A stretch of DNA of 64,000 bases, taken from positions 1,116,001 through 1,180,000 of the forward strand of contig NZ_CP085336.1 in the NCBI RefSeq assembly GCF_020618475.1, in the 5' to 3' direction. Under the pieces are notes generated by a model that saw only the letters and a program-made list of their open reading frames with translations, was not told where the DNA came from and did no database searches. Made by a program: the position numbers and the translations under genes. Positions 44,581 to 53,406 of the stretch are shown here, piece by piece. Origin of the DNA: Haladaptatus halobius (GTDB lineage: Archaea; Halobacteriota; Halobacteria; Halobacteriales; Haladaptataceae). Each line of letters opens with the position of its first letter. Position 1 is the stretch's first letter.

Positions 44581-44860
44581 CGTTCTCTGGTATCTTCTGG
44601 CGAGTTCCCGGGGCGGGCCAACGAGAGTCCGCATCCTCCGGGCGCTGGACGAGCGACCGCGGAACGCCAACCAACTCGCGACCGAACTGGAACTCGACTA
44701 CACGACGATTCGTCACCACCTCGACGTGCTGATGGAGAACAACGTCGTCGAGCGAACGGACGACGAGTACGCCGCAGTCTACCTGTTCACCGAGCAGGTG
44801 AAATCGAACTGGGAAACGGTCGAGGAGATAATCGCCGTCGTCGACTCGGAGGAGCAATGA
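44573..44860 (+). CDS. Winged-helix (ArsR-like) regulator
   Basis: A 95-residue DNA-binding protein. Seen: G-P-T-R-V-R-I-L-R-A-L-D, N-A-N-Q-L-A-T-E-L-E-L-D-Y-T-T-I-R-H-H-L-D-V-L, then N-N-V-V-E-R and a beta wing. This is the haloarchaeal ArsR-type fold. It begins inside a palindrome, suggesting autoregulation. It is followed by a membrane gene and a lipoprotein gene with the same direction. Confidence 0.8.
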   Translation: MEGVLWYLLASSRGGPTRVRILRALDERPRNANQLATELELDYTTIRHHLDVLMENNVVERTDDEYAAVYLFTEQVKSNWETVEEIIAVVDSEEQ

Positions 44861-44914
44861 TTCCGGACGAAATTTGGACAGAGCATATAGCCGCCGACTG
44901 CAAACGGAGTACCG

Positions 44915-45217
44915 ATGACCATCTGGCTTGACGTCGCCCGGGCCGCCGCAGGGGTGAACCTACTGTTACTGCTGGCGTTGGGCTCCGTCTGGCTTCGTAA
45001 CTACCGCCAGCACGGCGCTCGACACACCCTCGGACTGCTCGTGTTCGCGGTCTTCCTCCTCGTGGAGAACGCGCTCTGGCTCTACTTCTACCTCCTCCAT
45101 CCGGACTTCATCGGCTGGTTCGACCACGCCGGGGTCGACGTGCAAGTCGGCGTGACGCTCCTCTGCGGCCTCGAACTGGTCGCGCTCGCGTTCCTCGCTC
45201 GAATCACGTGGCTCTGA
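44915..45217 (+). CDS. Three-helix membrane protein
   Basis: A 100-residue hydrophobic protein with three predicted helices (about 8-25, 37-62, 76-98) and polar connectors. ATG at 44915. Between a wHTH regulator and a COG4315-like lipoprotein; the regulator/membrane/lipoprotein trio recurs in haloarchaea by general experience but its function is not known. Confidence 0.6.
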   Translation: MTIWLDVARAAAGVNLLLLLALGSVWLRNYRQHGARHTLGLLVFAVFLLVENALWLYFYLLHPDFIGWFDHAGVDVQVGVTLLCGLELVALAFLARITWL

Positions 45218-45292
45218 TTCGGGGCTGAAGTTGGACGAATTTTGGACTGAGTTCGGAAAACGCTCATCCCTCGACTCGACCACCGTTCGGTT

Positions 45293-45865
45293 ATGCGCCC
45301 AACACGACGCGCGTTCCTCACGACGGTCGGCGCGACGATGACGCTGGCCGGATGTCTCGGCGGAGATGGCGAAGCGAACCAGACGACCACGACGACCGCG
45401 GCGGACACGTCCACGACGACGGCGGGAACGACGAAAACGACGACCACGACGAACAGACAGACGTCGAAAGCGACCGTCCGAGTCTCATCGCACCCGGAGC
45501 TCGACGATATCCTCGTCGGCCCGAATGAGATGACGCTCTACATGTTCGACAGCGATACGAAAGGAAAGATGGAGAGCACGTGCTACGACTCCTGCGTCGA
45601 TGCGTGGCCGCCGCTCACGGTGAAAGAGTCGCCGACCAAAGGCGACGGCGTCACGGCCATGATCGAAACCTTCGAGCGAAAGTCGGGTGAAAAGCAGGTG
45701 ACGGCCAACGGTTGGCCGCTGTACTACTTCTCCTCCGACGCGAACCCTGGCGACGCGAACGGACAGGGCGTCAGCGACGTGTGGTGGGTGCTCGCGCCCG
45801 ACGGCATGCCGATGAAATCGAAGACGACGACAACGACGTCGTCGGACGGTGGCGGTGGATACTGA
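45293..45865 (+). CDS. COG4315-type secreted-repeat lipoprotein
   Basis: A 190-residue lipoprotein. Seen: Tat motif R-R-A-F-L-T (residues 5-10), lipobox with Cys 21, a Thr-rich linker, then the Lipoprotein_15 (PF03640)-like repeats: M-T-L-Y-M-F-D-S-D with C-Y-D-S-C-V-D-A-W-P-P and N-G-W-P-L-Y-Y-F. Probably cell-surface anchored. The two Cys in C-x-x-x-C could coordinate metal or form a disulfide. Function unknown. Confidence 0.75.
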   Translation: MRPTRRAFLTTVGATMTLAGCLGGDGEANQTTTTTAADTSTTTAGTTKTTTTTNRQTSKATVRVSSHPELDDILVGPNEMTLYMFDSDTKGKMESTCYDSCVDAWPPLTVKESPTKGDGVTAMIETFERKSGEKQVTANGWPLYYFSSDANPGDANGQGVSDVWWVLAPDGMPMKSKTTTTTSSDGGGGY

Positions 45866-45954
45866 AGACGAGTCGACGCGAGCAGAGCCGACCGGTCACT
45901 CGCCCACCGTCGCCGAACGACAGTTAGCGTCGGCGGGCCAAAGTTCGCACGACC

Positions 45955-46206
45955 ATGACTTCCGACGAGAAGAACCACGGCGACTCGCCGGAGCGGATCG
46001 AAAGCGACAAACTCGTGACCGCGATTCGGGACGCGCCGGCGCCGGTCGTGAACACGGGGTATCTCGCGGACGAGTTCGAAACGTCACCCGATTCGATGCG
46101 AGAACGACTCGACGAGATGGTCGAGGACGGCGTCCTCGAACGCGCCGAGGCCCGCGGACGGGGCAACCTCTGATGGTGTTCGGTCGAAACCGAACTCGGC
46201 GAGTGA
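45955..46206 (+). pseudogene. Small winged-helix protein truncated by a TGA
   Basis: ATG at 45955 gives 72 residues with a wHTH (V-T-A-I-R-D-A-P-A-P-V-V-N-T-G-Y-L-A-D-E-F, D-S-M-R-E-R-L-D-E-M-V-E-D-G-V-L-E-R) ending in R-G-R-G-N-L and TGA at 46171. Directly in frame after the TGA is W-C-S-V-E-T-E-L-G-E and a second TGA at 46204. Related haloarchaeal wHTH proteins often end their wing in L-W-W, so the TGA probably replaced TGG (Trp). The truncated 72-residue protein could still be made. Confidence 0.5.
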
Positions 46207-46264
46207 GTTCGGCGACGCGACCGCCGTCCCCGGCCGCGTTCGCCGAAGCGCGGAAAACGGCTCG

Positions 46265-47101
46265 TCAGTCCCGTTCGCCGAGGAACCGTTCCGCGGTTCG
46301 GCGGAAGACGTCTCGATACGTCGATTCCGAAAGGTCGCGGTCGAGCAATCCTCGTCGCTCCTCGGCGTAGGGGTATGGGAGGTTCGGGAAGTCAGAGCCG
46401 AACATGACGGAGCGGGAGAGCGAGGTCAACGCCTCGTCCGGTATCGTCGCCGGGTCGAATCCCAGCACGTCCGCCGAGCGCGGCGAGAGGGCCATCGTCG
46501 TGTCCAGGAACACCTGGTCGTGCCGGCGAGTGAACTCCAGAAACTCCGTCACCTCGTACGTCCCCATGTGCGCCGCGCAGGCCCGAACGTCCGGGTACGA
46601 TTCGACGAACTCGGCGAACTGGTCGGCTCCGACGTGGGGACTGTCCTGGAACATCGGGGCGGTTCCGGCGTGGAACAGTATCGGTCGGTCGTATTCGGCG
46701 GCAAGGTCGAACGCCGGTTCCAGTCGGGGATCCGCCGGCCCGCACTCCTGAACCGGACACTGGAACTTCAGTCCGCGTGCGCCCGCCTCGAACGCCTTTC
46801 GAACCACAGCCACGACGTCGTCGTCGCCGTGAACCGTCGCAAACGGGACGGCCATCTCCGAGTCGGCGGCCTCGCGGAGCACCCACTCGTTCAAGTCGTC
46901 GGCCATGCCCTCCTCGTGCGCGTAGGGGAGCGCGAAGTAGCGTTCGACGCCCGCCGACCGCAACGCGGTCTCCATCGCTTCTCGCTCCGTCGGATGGTCG
47001 AACGTCCACCCCGCGTCGCGGGCGAGCGAGTCGCGTATCGCCGCCATCAGGCGCTGCGGCATCAGGTGGACGTGCGCGTCGACGGTCCCGGAGACTGCCA
47101 T
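46265..47101 (-). CDS. Amidohydrolase family protein
   Basis: A 278-residue TIM-barrel hydrolase of the COG2159 (ACMSD-like) group. Seen: V-D-A-H-V-H-L-M with H10 and H12 as metal ligands, G-L-K-F-Q-C-P, L-F-H-A-G-T, A-H-M-G and F-G-S-D-F-P-N (metal/catalytic Asp). Probably a decarboxylase or hydrolase of a ring- or carboxyl-containing compound. ATG at 47101; divergent from the CoA transferase gene, with 79 bases between, suggesting joint use in one pathway. Confidence 0.8.
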   Translation of the reverse strand: MAVSGTVDAHVHLMPQRLMAAIRDSLARDAGWTFDHPTEREAMETALRSAGVERYFALPYAHEEGMADDLNEWVLREAADSEMAVPFATVHGDDDVVAVVRKAFEAGARGLKFQCPVQECGPADPRLEPAFDLAAEYDRPILFHAGTAPMFQDSPHVGADQFAEFVESYPDVRACAAHMGTYEVTEFLEFTRRHDQVFLDTTMALSPRSADVLGFDPATIPDEALTSLSRSVMFGSDFPNLPYPYAEERRGLLDRDLSESTYRDVFRRTAERFLGERD

Positions 47102-47180
47102 GCGAGACGGTTACCGCGCGACTCGCTTGAAACGTTCGGCGTCCCCGAACCATTTAGTCGTCCTCTCCTTCTCTACTGCC

Positions 47181-48335
47181 ATGCGACTCGATGACGTGCG
47201 CGTGCTCGATCTCTCCCGACTCCTCCCCGGACCGTACGCGACGCAACTCCTCGCCGACCTCGGCGCGACGGTGCTCAAGATAGAGGAACCGGCGGGCGGC
47301 GACTACGCGCGACGGATGGGGGCGGTCGGAGAGAGCGGTTACGGCCACATCTTCGAAGCGGTGAACCGCGGCAAGCGGAGCGTCGCCCTCGACCTCAAGG
47401 AGGAGACCGCGCGCGAGGCGTTCTACGAACTGGTCGAGGATGCAGACGTCGTGTTCGAGACCTTCCGACCCGGTGTCGCCGAGCGACTGGGAATCGATCA
47501 CGAGACGCTCTCGCGGTACAACGAGGAGTTGGTCTACGTCTCCCTTTCGGGGTACGGACAGGAAAGTCCCCACGCGAAGCGGGCGGGACACGATCTCAAC
47601 TACGCCGGCGTCAGCGGTCTCTTGGACATGACCCGACCGGACGCGAACTCGAAGCCGACGATACCCGGCTATCCGGTGGTCGATATGGCGAGCGGCCTCT
47701 TTTCGGCGTTCAGCATCGTCGGCGCGTTGCTCTCTCGAGAACTCGGTTCCGGGGGAACCCGCGTCGATATTGCGATGACGGACGTGATGCTGTCGTTCTC
47801 GCAGCTCTTCGCCGGCGGCGCGCTCGCCGGCGATACGCCTCGACCGGGGGAGACGATGCTCACGGGGAAGTTCCCCTGCTACGACGTGTATCGCACCGCG
47901 GACGGACGATATCTGACGCTTGCAGCCCTCGAACCCAAGTTCTGGAACGCGCTCTGCGCGGCGATAGACCGCCCCGAACTCGCCGAAAATCATCTCAGCG
48001 ACGACCCAGCGGTTCGAACGGCCGTCCGAGAGACGCTTCGGGACGTGTTCGAGTCGAAAACGCTCGAAGTGTGGCTCGACGAGTTCGAGGATACGGACAC
48101 GGCGGTGGGCGGCGTGTTCACCCTTCCGGAGGCGCTCGACCGGCCGCAGACGCGGGCGCGAAACATGGTCGAGACTGCGGCGGGAGCGCCGTCTCGTCTC
48201 GGATTCCCCGCTCTCACCCCGGCGGCCGAATCGGTTCCGACGACCGTCCCCGACCACGGCGAGCACACCGAGGACGTGCTCCGAGGTGCGGGCGTCTCAC
48301 CGGACGAAATCGAGCACGTGCTCGGCCGCGACTGA
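47181..48335 (+). CDS. CaiB/BaiF family CoA transferase
   Basis: A 384-residue family III CoA transferase. Seen: V-L-D-L-S-R-L-L-P-G-P-Y-A near residue 8, L-G-A-T-V-L-K-I-E-E-P-A-G-G-D, N-R-G-K-R-S-V-A-L-D-L-K and the catalytic Asp in D-L-N-Y-A-G-V-S-G near residue 145. Transfers CoA between organic acids, or acts as an acyl-CoA racemase (alpha-methylacyl-CoA racemase type, which this G-P-Y-A motif also fits). ATG at 47181. Confidence 0.85.
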   Translation: MRLDDVRVLDLSRLLPGPYATQLLADLGATVLKIEEPAGGDYARRMGAVGESGYGHIFEAVNRGKRSVALDLKEETAREAFYELVEDADVVFETFRPGVAERLGIDHETLSRYNEELVYVSLSGYGQESPHAKRAGHDLNYAGVSGLLDMTRPDANSKPTIPGYPVVDMASGLFSAFSIVGALLSRELGSGGTRVDIAMTDVMLSFSQLFAGGALAGDTPRPGETMLTGKFPCYDVYRTADGRYLTLAALEPKFWNALCAAIDRPELAENHLSDDPAVRTAVRETLRDVFESKTLEVWLDEFEDTDTAVGGVFTLPEALDRPQTRARNMVETAAGAPSRLGFPALTPAAESVPTTVPDHGEHTEDVLRGAGVSPDEIEHVLGRD

Positions 48336-48395
48336 ACCGGCTGACGCGACAGTGGTGGTCGAACCGTCGGAGGGGGCGAAAAGAGCTGTCCCGTG

Positions 48396-49874
48396 CTACT
48401 CGCGCCGCTCGGCTTCGGCGACGGCCCTCGGCGCGTGGACGATTCCCGCGCCGAGGTCGGTGTCGCCCTTCCCGTCGCTGTAGCGCGCCGTGTTCTCGAT
48501 GACGCTCTGTACCTGCTTCGCGCTCAAGTCCGGATTGACCTCACGGACGAGCGCGACCAGTCCAGCGACCTGTGGGGCCGCCATCGACGTGCCCGCGTAC
48601 CAGGCGTACGCGGAACCGTCGTTGAGATCCGGCGGCACCGACGAGAGGACGAGGTTCGTCGGGTATGGCCACTCGGTGTCCGACGCTAGCGTCTTTTCGA
48701 GCGTCTCGTAGCCGCCGCCGGGCGCGCCGACGTCGATATCGCTGGTGCCGTAGTTCGAGTAGAACACGCGTTCGTTGTTCGGCCCCGTCGCGGAGACGCT
48801 GATGGACCCGGGGACGCTGTTCGGGAGCGTGTAGTAGCCCTCGTGCTGGAGGTCGGCGCTGGAGTTCCCGGCGCTCGTCGTGACGACGGTACCCCTTTGG
48901 ACGGCGGACTGAATGACCGTCTGGTAGGCGACATGCTCGCCGCTGCTGTGCGCGTTGCCCTTGATGACGCCGCCGCCGAGGCTCATGTTCGCGGCGTCGG
49001 CGCCGATTCGGCCCGCGTAGTCGATGGCACTGAGGATGTCGAAATCGGTCGTCCAGAGCGTCGTCACGGTGACACTCTCTTCCTCGCCGTCGCCGTCCTC
49101 GTCGTAGGGGTAGTCGGTGAGTTTCTTCCAGTAGAACACTCGAAGCGGAACCACTTCGGCGTCAGGAGCCATTCCCGCAACGCCGAGGCTCCCCTCGTTC
49201 TTCGCTGTGGCGATGCCGGCGCAGTGACTCCCGTGCGAGTGTACGTCGTCGGCCGCCGTCTGCGACCGCGTATTCGGCGCTCCCAGATAGGTGTAGGAGG
49301 CGATTTCCTCGCCGCTCGGCGGGAGCCGCGCGTCGATGGTCGTATCGCCCGCGACCGTGGGGCGTCCGTCGGGGCTGGTCACGCCGTCCACGCGGAACAG
49401 TTTACCCCGTTCGACGCTGTTGCGGAGGTCCGGATGCGCGGTGTCGATGCCGGTGTCGATGATGGCGACCGTTCTTCCGACGCCGGTCGCGCTGTCGTGC
49501 GCTTCGAACGCACCGGTCGTGTCCCCCTGCTTGTCCCACTGGAGGCTCGCGTACTCCTCGTCGAGCGATTCGTCGGTGGATTCCAGTTCCGGCCCGACCG
49601 GTCGATAGCCGAGGTTCGGCTCGACCTGTTCGACGCCGTCGACCCCCCGAACGGTCGATTCGGCGTCGGCGCCGACGAGCAGAACGCGCCCGTCGGCGAT
49701 CGCCGCCCGAACGTCGACCCCCGCTCGGTCGAGGCGCTCTCGGACGCCCTTCTCACGGACGGTTACGACGAACTGGTCGCGGCCATCCGAGGCGCCGGAG
49801 ACGCCCATCGCGGTCAGTGCGACGGCACCGGCCGCCGCGCTTTTCAGAAAGTTTCGCCTGTCAAGTTTTGACAT
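48396..49874 (-). CDS. Tat-exported S8 family serine peptidase (subtilase)
   Basis: A 492-residue secreted protease. Seen: Tat signal R-R-N-F-L-K (residues 6-11) with A-rich core, an I9-like propeptide, catalytic Asp in I-I-D-T-G-I-D, His in H-S-H-G-S-H-C-A-G and Ser in G-T-S-M-A-A-P-Q-V-A-G. Haloarchaeal subtilases (halolysin type) act in extracellular digestion and are exported folded. ATG at 49874. No C-terminal PPC or PKD domain is evident. Confidence 0.88.
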   Translation of the reverse strand: MSKLDRRNFLKSAAAGAVALTAMGVSGASDGRDQFVVTVREKGVRERLDRAGVDVRAAIADGRVLLVGADAESTVRGVDGVEQVEPNLGYRPVGPELESTDESLDEEYASLQWDKQGDTTGAFEAHDSATGVGRTVAIIDTGIDTAHPDLRNSVERGKLFRVDGVTSPDGRPTVAGDTTIDARLPPSGEEIASYTYLGAPNTRSQTAADDVHSHGSHCAGIATAKNEGSLGVAGMAPDAEVVPLRVFYWKKLTDYPYDEDGDGEEESVTVTTLWTTDFDILSAIDYAGRIGADAANMSLGGGVIKGNAHSSGEHVAYQTVIQSAVQRGTVVTTSAGNSSADLQHEGYYTLPNSVPGSISVSATGPNNERVFYSNYGTSDIDVGAPGGGYETLEKTLASDTEWPYPTNLVLSSVPPDLNDGSAYAWYAGTSMAAPQVAGLVALVREVNPDLSAKQVQSVIENTARYSDGKGDTDLGAGIVHAPRAVAEAERRE

Positions 49875-50021
49875 GACGCACATACATTATACTCATCACA
49901 CTATATATTTTGCTACGAAAGTGGAGATTTTATCGGTGCAGCGACGGTTTCGATCGACCGTCGCTCGTCGGCTCAGTTCCGAACCGGACGAGGCGGACGA
50001 CCCCGAGGGCGTCCGATGGAC

Positions 50022-51572
50022 TCACCCGAACTTCGGGAGGTTGCCGAAGTTACACACGACCGTCTTTGTCTGGCGGTAGGCGTCGAACGCCTCCGCGTCG
50101 AGTTCGCGTCCGATACCGCTCTGTTTGTAGCCGCCGTGGGGGAGGTTGTCGACGAGTTCGTTGTACGTGTTGACCCAGACCGTCCCGGCCTCGATTTCGG
50201 CGGCCATCTCGTGCGCCGTTTCGAGGTCGGTCGTCCAGACCCCGGAGGTCAGCCCGTACTCGGTATCGTTGGCCTGCTCGACGACCTCGTCCTGCTCCGA
50301 CCACTCGAAGACGGAAAGGACGGGGCCGAATATCTCCTCCCGCGCGACCGTGTGGTCGGGTTCCACGTCCACGAGGACGGTCGGTTCGAAAAACGGCGCG
50401 CCGTTGAGTTCCTCGTCGTCCAGTCGTTCCCCGCCGACGAGCACTCGCGCGCCCTCGGCCGTCGCCGTTTCGACGTAGGACCGGACGGCGTCGAAGTGAT
50501 CGTGGTCCACGAGCGGGCCGATGTCGGTGGTCGGGGAGAGCGGGTCGCCGACGGTCAGTCGCTCCATCTCGTCCGTGAACCGCTCCAGGAACTCGTCGGC
50601 GATGTCCTCGTGGAGGTACAACCGCGACCCGGCGGTGCACTGCTCGCCCTGATTGAAGAAGATGCTGATGAGCGTCCCCTCGACCGCCTTCTCCAGGTCA
50701 GCGTCGGGGAAGACGATGTTCGGACTCTTCCCGCCGAGTTCGAGGGACACCGGCGTTATCGTCTCCGCGGCGTCCCGCATCACCGACCGTCCGGCCGCCG
50801 TCGAACCGGTGAGTGCGACCTTCCGTATCTTTTCGTGGTTCGCTATCGCAGACCCGACTTCGGAGCCGCTCCCGGTGACGACGTTGACCGTCCCGTCCGG
50901 GAGGATTCGGTTCATGATCCGCCCGAGTTCGAGTGTCGAGAGGACGGCTCGGTTCGCGGGTTTGAACACGACGGCGTTCCCGGCGGCGAGCGCGGGGGCG
51001 GCCTTCCACGCGACGAACATCGACGGGAAGTTCCACGCGCTTATCTGCCCGACGACGCCGTACGGCTCGCTCCGCGTGTAACACAGTTTGTCGCCGTTCG
51101 TGGAGGGGTGCCGTCCGGCCTCGGCCGTCCGCGCGATGCTCGCGAAGTGGCGAAACTGCTCGACTGTGATCGTCATATCGACGAGCAGCGAGTGTTGGTT
51201 CGGCTTACCCATCTCGAGCGAGTCGAGGCGGGCCAATTCGACTTTCTGCTCCTCGATCTCGTCCGCGATTTCGAACAGCGTGTCCGCGCGTTGGGTCGCT
51301 GACAGCTGTCCCCACGCCCCGTCGAACGCGTCCTGCGCGGCCGCGACCGCCCGGTCGACGTCGTCCCGCGTCCCAGCCTGAAAGGTCGCCAGCGTCTCTC
51401 CCGTCGTCGCGTCGGTCGCTTCGTTCGTCTCACCCGTCTCGCCGGTCACCCACTCACCCCCGACGAGCAGTCCGTACTGCTCGTCCGAGAGGTTATCGTC
51501 GGCGACCGTTCGGTGGTGTTCCTCTACGTCCTCGCTTATCGCTCCGTATTCGGAATCGTTCTCGCGTTGCAT
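50022..51572 (-). CDS. Aldehyde dehydrogenase
   Basis: A 516-residue NAD(P)-dependent aldehyde dehydrogenase. Seen: N181 in A-W-N-F-P-S, G-S-T-A-A-G-R (cofactor), the catalytic Glu 278 in L-E-L-G-G-K-S-P, and catalytic Cys 312 in G-E-Q-C-T-A-G. About 35 extra N-terminal residues are polar. ATG at 51572. It is divergent from a zinc alcohol dehydrogenase with 186 bases between, so both may oxidise an alcohol through an aldehyde to an acid. Confidence 0.88.
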   Translation of the reverse strand: MQRENDSEYGAISEDVEEHHRTVADDNLSDEQYGLLVGGEWVTGETGETNEATDATTGETLATFQAGTRDDVDRAVAAAQDAFDGAWGQLSATQRADTLFEIADEIEEQKVELARLDSLEMGKPNQHSLLVDMTITVEQFRHFASIARTAEAGRHPSTNGDKLCYTRSEPYGVVGQISAWNFPSMFVAWKAAPALAAGNAVVFKPANRAVLSTLELGRIMNRILPDGTVNVVTGSGSEVGSAIANHEKIRKVALTGSTAAGRSVMRDAAETITPVSLELGGKSPNIVFPDADLEKAVEGTLISIFFNQGEQCTAGSRLYLHEDIADEFLERFTDEMERLTVGDPLSPTTDIGPLVDHDHFDAVRSYVETATAEGARVLVGGERLDDEELNGAPFFEPTVLVDVEPDHTVAREEIFGPVLSVFEWSEQDEVVEQANDTEYGLTSGVWTTDLETAHEMAAEIEAGTVWVNTYNELVDNLPHGGYKQSGIGRELDAEAFDAYRQTKTVVCNFGNLPKFG

Positions 51573-51758
51573 GGGATATCGTCACCGTCGTTCGCGGCGT
51601 TCTCGTAGGCGTCTCCGCCTCGCGGTGTGACGGATAAGTGTCATCACGGAACGCGATAGCGGTAGCGCCACTAATACACGGCGCGTTAAAGCCCCTCGAA
51701 AAACGAACCTCGCATGCCCTGCCCAACACTAATCACCTCTTGGGCTAGATACGGGGTC

Positions 51759-52826
51759 ATGCGAGCCGCCGTGTTCAAAGGAGTGAACGAACCGCTCCAG
51801 ATAGAGGAGGTCGACGAGTCACAGCCAGCCGACGACGAGGTCGTCGTCGAAACGGAAGCGTGCGGCGTCTGCAGAAGCGACTGGCACGCGTCGCAGGGTG
51901 ACTGGGACTGGATCGGCGTCACGCCCACCGAGGGACTGATATTCGGCCACGAAGCCGCCGGGACGGTGGTCGAAATCGGGGACGACGTCGAACGACTCCG
52001 CGAGGGCGACCGAGTCACCGCGCCGTTCAACTTAAGCGACGGGACGTGCGTCCACTGCCGAAACGGACGGGGGAACATCTGCGAACGGATGGTTCCGATG
52101 GGCTTTCTGGAGATGGCTCCGGGCGGATTCGCGGAGCGGTTCCCGGTTCGGGCCGCGGATCAGAACGCGGTGAAACTGCCCGACGAGGTCGACCCCGTCA
52201 GCGTCGCCGGTCTGGGCTGTCGGTTCGCCACCGCGTACCACGGCCTCGCTCACCGCGTCGACCTGACGCCGGGCGACTGGGTCGCGGTTCACGGCTGCGG
52301 CGGCGTCGGCCTGTCGGCGGTTCACATCGCCGACGCCCTCGGCGCAAACGTCGTCGCCGTCGATATCGACGACGCCGCCCTCTCGAAGGCCGAGAAACTC
52401 GGTGCGGTCGAGACGGTCGCCGTGACCGAGGTAGCCGACGTTCCCCAAGCCGTGAAAGGGGTCACCGAAAGCAGCCGCGGCGTCGACATCTCCATCGACG
52501 CGCTCGGCATCGCCGAGACCTGCCGTAACTCGGTGAACAGTCTGGGGAAGGGCGGCCAACACCTGCAGATAGGTCTGACGACGTCGGAGGAGGAAGGCGA
52601 GGTCTCCCTGCCGGTCGACGTGATGGCCATGGACGAGCGGGACTTCTACGGCGCGTTCGGGATGCCGCCGAGCAGGTACGACGAGATCTTCCGGATGATG
52701 GAGTTCGGGTCGATAGACCCGGGCAGAATCGTCGCCGAGACGATAGCCCTCGAAGACGTGCCGGAGACCATCGCATCGTTAGGGAACTACGACACCGTCG
52801 GCATTCCCGTCGTCACCGAGTTCTGA
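51759..52826 (+). CDS. Zinc-dependent alcohol dehydrogenase (MDR family)
   Basis: A 355-residue medium-chain dehydrogenase. Seen: catalytic zinc ligands C38 (A-C-G-V-C-R-S-D-W-H), H64/E65 (F-G-H-E), Rossmann motif V-H-G-C-G-G-V-G. The structural zinc loop reads T-C-V-H-C-R-N-G-R-G-N-I-C: three Cys instead of the usual four (the first is replaced by Asp or Gly). ATG at 51759; upstream codons cross the promoter. Oxidises an alcohol or reduces an aldehyde using NAD(P). Confidence 0.85.
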   Translation: MRAAVFKGVNEPLQIEEVDESQPADDEVVVETEACGVCRSDWHASQGDWDWIGVTPTEGLIFGHEAAGTVVEIGDDVERLREGDRVTAPFNLSDGTCVHCRNGRGNICERMVPMGFLEMAPGGFAERFPVRAADQNAVKLPDEVDPVSVAGLGCRFATAYHGLAHRVDLTPGDWVAVHGCGGVGLSAVHIADALGANVVAVDIDDAALSKAEKLGAVETVAVTEVADVPQAVKGVTESSRGVDISIDALGIAETCRNSVNSLGKGGQHLQIGLTTSEEEGEVSLPVDVMAMDERDFYGAFGMPPSRYDEIFRMMEFGSIDPGRIVAETIALEDVPETIASLGNYDTVGIPVVTEF

Positions 52827-52923
52827 GTTGGACGAGTTCGGATTCGATTCAGTTCACGGACGGACTCTGTCTAGCCAATAGACATTCAAACAATTCCGTC
52901 GTACTCAGTACGTGGTGAGAGCG

Positions 52924-52986
52924 ATGTACGAATACGAAGAACGTCGGACAGGTCAAGAATCGTACAGCGCCTCGACGGGGGTGTAA
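52924..52986 (+). CDS. Possible 20-residue upstream peptide
   Basis: ATG to TAA, 20 codons, ending two bases before the ATG of the membrane gene at 52989. Acidic/Tyr-rich (M-Y-E-Y-E-E-R-R). It could be a translated leader peptide or small protein; not proven. Confidence 0.3.
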   Translation: MYEYEERRTGQESYSASTGV

Positions 52987-52988
52987 GC

Positions 52989-53351
52989 ATGGGCGTCGTA
53001 TCCACGCTCATCATCTTCATCATCAGCCTGCTCGTCGGGGGGTTGGGCATCTACATCGGTGCTAGAACGATACTCGGTCACACGACGAGTTACACCCACG
53101 CTATCGTCACGGCGCTAATCGGCGCGATAGTGTGGGGAATCGTCAGCTTCTTCGTCGGGTGGATACCCATCGTCGGTGCCCTCTTGGCGCTCATCGCTTG
53201 GGTCGGCGTCATCAACTGGCGCTACCCCGGCGGGTGGGGCAACGCCATCGTGATCGGGTTGATCGCGTGGGTCGCGTCGGCCGTCGTGCTGTACCTTCTC
53301 ACGCTGCTCAACATAGTCGCTCCCCGAGCGCTTGGGGTACCCGGCCCCTGA
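52989..53351 (+). CDS. Small four-helix membrane protein
   Basis: A 120-residue hydrophobic protein. Seen: four helices (about 5-25, 38-60, 60-78 and 85-105) with G-G-L-G-I-Y-I-G-A-R near the start and W-R-Y-P-G-G-W between helices 3 and 4. Not assigned to a named family. ATG at 52989, immediately downstream of a possible 20-residue upstream peptide. Confidence 0.6.
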   Translation: MGVVSTLIIFIISLLVGGLGIYIGARTILGHTTSYTHAIVTALIGAIVWGIVSFFVGWIPIVGALLALIAWVGVINWRYPGGWGNAIVIGLIAWVASAVVLYLLTLLNIVAPRALGVPGP

Positions 53352-53406
53352 CGGATCATTTTTTCGGACGGTGGCGGTAACGACCCGCGGTCGTCTCCGA
53401 ATCGGT

